A stretch of 64,000 nt of DNA from Laspinema palackyanum D2c (lineage in GTDB: Bacteria; Cyanobacteriota; Cyanobacteriia; Cyanobacteriales; Laspinemataceae), in the NCBI RefSeq assembly GCF_025370875.1, contig NZ_JAMXFD010000001.1, forward strand, positions 224,182-288,181, given 5' to 3'. Made by a program: the position numbers and the translations under genes. Below, piece after piece: positions 62,488 to 64,000 of the stretch (position 1 is its first letter; each line of letters opens with the position of its first letter). The notes below the pieces were generated by a model. It did no database searches, had not been told where the DNA came from, and worked only from the letters and a program-made list of their open reading frames with translations.

Positions 62488-62757
62488 CTACATTCGTTTT
62501 AGCAATTCATCGTACTCCTCGGGTGTGCCAATCCAATACCAGTAAATAGGGTCGCCTTCGAGTAAACCAAAAACACGATAATTGAGACTGACACGAGCAG
62601 TATAAATCCGTTGTTTCTGACTGACTTGCTTGAACTGAAGACTCGGATGATCAGGATCTTCTTGCCAAAGGGCGTAAGCTTTATTGGCTTATTCTTGAAC
62701 TGATGCAGGCAAATCACTTAGCCGCTTGCGAAATGACTTTGTGAGGCTTGATTTCAT
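62488..62757 (-). pseudogene. RelE/ParE-type toxin with an internal stop codon
   Basis: The 90-codon frame reads KSSLTKSFRKRLSDLPASVQ-E, then a TAA at 62689-62691, then ANKAYALWQEDPDHPSLQFK, RIYTARVSLNYRVFGLLEGD and IYWYWIGTPEEYDELLKRM before the real stop. This is a full RelE-type toxin interrupted at codon 23 by a stop that probably replaced a glutamine. The start overlaps the antitoxin stop as ATGA. The toxin is probably dead. Confidence 0.8.
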
Positions 62758-62984
62758 TTTTGAGTTGGGAAGACCTCATCAAGTGGAACAGTTTCTCCTG
62801 CTGCGATCTCCTGCCGCACCATTGCCGCCATCTGATCCCATTGATCGTCTGTCGTTGTAGCAAAACGGATTTCCCATTTTTGCTCATCCTGCAACTGTGC
62901 CAAAAATCGAGCCGCGATCGCATCTTGTTGGTCGGGTGGGAGTTGTTGGATTTGGGCGATCGCCTGTTGAAGTAGTTCTGTCAT
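62754..62984 (-). CDS. Antitoxin partner of the disabled RelE-type toxin
   Basis: 76 residues: TELLQQAIAQIQQLPPDQQDAIAARFLAQLQDEQKWEIRFATTTDDQWDQM, ending ETVPLDEVFP. Helical N-terminus and acidic, flexible C-terminus, typical of small cyanobacterial antitoxins found ahead of RelE-type toxins. Coupled to the toxin by ATGA. The frame is intact although the toxin is not. Confidence 0.75.
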   Translation of the reverse strand: MTELLQQAIAQIQQLPPDQQDAIAARFLAQLQDEQKWEIRFATTTDDQWDQMAAMVRQEIAAGETVPLDEVFPTQK

Positions 62985-62997
62985 TTTTCAGTAGCAG

Positions 62998-63286
62998 TTA
63001 ACACCGCCAAATCACATCGCTTCTGTATTTTACCCAAGGCTGTGATTTTTTGGGTAGGGTGGCCAGTTCCGTCCCCGTCTCCAAATCCCACAGTTTCAGG
63101 GTTTTATCATCCGATGCCGAGACCGCTCGTTTTCCGTCCGGGGCGATCGCGACTGCCATTACCCTGCTACTATGCCCACTGAGGGTGGCGAGTTCCGTCC
63201 CCGTCTCCAAATCCCACAGTTTCAGGATTTTCTCATCCGATGCCAAGACCGCTCGTTTTCCGTCCGGGGCGATCGCGACTGCTGCT
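62998..63286 (-). pseudogene. WD40-repeat fragment cut at the duplication joint
   Basis: About two WD40 repeats: AVAIAPDGKRAVLASDEKILKLWDLETGTELATLSGHSSRVMAVAIAPDGKRAVSASDDKTLKLWDLETGTELAT in pieces, followed by an unrelated short tail. The frame continues in phase up to 63286, then stops being WD40 exactly where the duplicated segment begins (63287). It is a fragment of a larger WD40 protein, truncated on both sides. Confidence 0.7.
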
Positions 63287-63317
63287 ACACCCCCACCGCA
63301 GAAAATTCACATCGACG

Positions 63318-63575
63318 CTAATCATGCCATTGTTCCTGAATACCTTGGCGAATGGCAGCTTCCATATCTTCTAGGGTTTTGGGGGGACCTTGATATTTCA
63401 AACACCCGGCAACTTCATTTAAGGTTGTAAGAAGAAAAGGGGATTTGGGCTGAATTAAAATTCCTTTGCCAGTGTCCGTTAAGATGATTTCTGTTCCGAC
63501 TTCTAAGGGATAGTTTTTTCGCATTTCTGGAGGAATAATAACCTGTCCTGTTTCAGAGACTTTAATGATTTTCAT
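63318..63575 (-). CDS. AbrB/MazE-type antitoxin, intact copy 2
   Basis: 85 residues. A SpoVT/AbrB swapped-hairpin domain (KIIKVSETGQVIIPPEMRKN, YPLEVGTEIILTDTGKGIL) and a C-terminal TLEDMEAAIRQGIQEQWHD that in VapB proteins binds the VapC toxin. No PIN-domain gene follows; a WD40 fragment does. Its ATG overlaps the Phd-like stop as ATGA. Confidence 0.8.
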   Translation of the reverse strand: MKIIKVSETGQVIIPPEMRKNYPLEVGTEIILTDTGKGILIQPKSPFLLTTLNEVAGCLKYQGPPKTLEDMEAAIRQGIQEQWHD

Positions 63576-63820
63576 GGATAAATCAGGTAAGTTTTAGGGA
63601 AATAATTGGCAATCCGATCCGCTGCCCAGTTCCGGGCTACCATCATATAGCCCATCCAGGAAGGGGTCAGGGGGAGTGGGGGATGCTGACGAGGGGGAAT
63701 GGGTCGAATTTCGGCGATCGCCTCATGCGATCGCACAATCACTAAAGTTTCACCCGCTTCGACTCGGCGCAAGTATTCCAATGGATCCCGTTGAATTTCC
63801 TCAATCGTTACTCTAACCAT
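63572..63820 (-). CDS. Phd/YefM-like antitoxin, copy 2
   Basis: 82 residues from the ATG at 63820; a TTG nine codons upstream is less likely. The Phd N-terminus is VRVTIEEIQRDPLEYLRRVE, AGETLVIVRSHEAIAEIRPIPP. The tail (LPLTPSWMGYMMVARNW, ending FPKTYLIYP) is unusual for Phd. It overlaps the AbrB-like gene by four bases. Two antitoxin-type genes in tandem without a toxin is odd. Confidence 0.65.
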   Translation of the reverse strand: MVRVTIEEIQRDPLEYLRRVEAGETLVIVRSHEAIAEIRPIPPRQHPPLPLTPSWMGYMMVARNWAADRIANYFPKTYLIYP

Positions 63821-64000
63821 AAAAAAACACCGCTCACACGAAAGCATTTGCTACAAACTAGCCCAGAAACCTACAGCCTAGAAACCTTCTGTCATCACCT
63901 TTGCCTCCTCACCCAAATCTTACAAAGAAACCCGTAGTAGGAAGGGGTCAGGTTTTCAATTTAGGGTGATTTCTAGCATGGTTTCATCTTTTTAGCGATC

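Larger units (their letters stand above)
63287..64000. repeat. Segmental duplication, copy 2 (runs past the window)
   Basis: Second copy of the 60963-61679 segment. Both antitoxin frames are open here, unlike in copy 1, so this copy looks closer to the ancestral form. Confidence 0.85.

Noticed and set aside
1-64000. tRNA or rRNA genes
   Set aside because: No convincing T-loop plus acceptor arrangement or rRNA segment was seen on reading; a covariance search would settle it.

Overview
This window comes from a cyanobacterial chromosome, most likely a filamentous member of the Oscillatoriales. The evidence is the dense scatter of the HIP1 octamer GCGATCGC, the photosystem II operon rubA-ycf48-psbE-psbF-psbL-psbJ, the ndhC-ndhK-ndhJ operon, ferredoxin-thioredoxin reductase subunit FtrV, and many cyanobacteria-specific small families (DUF1830, pentapeptide repeats, Uma2 nucleases). 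The genus (for example Oscillatoria or Laspinema) is a guess. I saw no rRNA or tRNA.

Layout. 1-9 kb: the 3' end of an adenosine deaminase, a membrane-anchored glycoside-hydrolase-like protein, a MITE-like palindromic element, a small antitoxin-like gene with a DUF6883/DUF4926 pair, a large multi-PAS histidine kinase and a YdcF-type envelope protein. 9-22 kb is mostly housekeeping: ftrV, a PP2C phosphatase with a zinc ribbon and a possible pseudokinase region, NfeD plus stomatin, a Fur-family (Zur-like) regulator, purS-purQ, a TPR protein, MurJ, polyphosphate:AMP phosphotransferase and a pentapeptide-repeat protein. 22-36 kb: a second YdcF protein, an ABC exporter with a parvulin isomerase, an FAD oxidoreductase, a second kinase, MgtC, DUF1830, an orphan nuclease-like protein and an HPt protein. 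37-48 kb: GNAT acetyltransferase, M28 peptidase, TldD and PmbA (separated by a GGDEF-EAL protein and a lone antitoxin-like gene), DUF1232, an alpha/beta hydrolase and a SitI3-like immunity protein. 48-56 kb is the photosynthetic core: ndhCKJ points left, rubA-ycf48-psbEFLJ points right, and a large unknown protein follows. 56-64 kb is accessory: a desaturase whose 3' end is rewritten by an IS630-type insertion, a Uma2 nuclease, then an island of small toxin-antitoxin modules, several visibly decaying.

The most unusual feature is a family of about 34 copies of a 28-bp unit built on the palindrome AACGACT-TC-AGTCGTT. The copies lie in six intergenic places, often in tandem at 31-36 bp and often in opposed blocks. 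One copy has a compensatory double change that preserves the hairpin, two have the core flipped relative to the flank, and a diverged relative keeps the flank but has a different perfect stem. This suggests that hairpin structure is under selection or is the substrate of a mobilising enzyme. I found no CRISPR-Cas locus, phage defence island or biosynthetic cluster, and I do not claim a wholly new multi-gene system. The best leads are the repeat family, the kinase-like/PP2C fusion, the IS-altered desaturase and the decaying toxin-antitoxin island.
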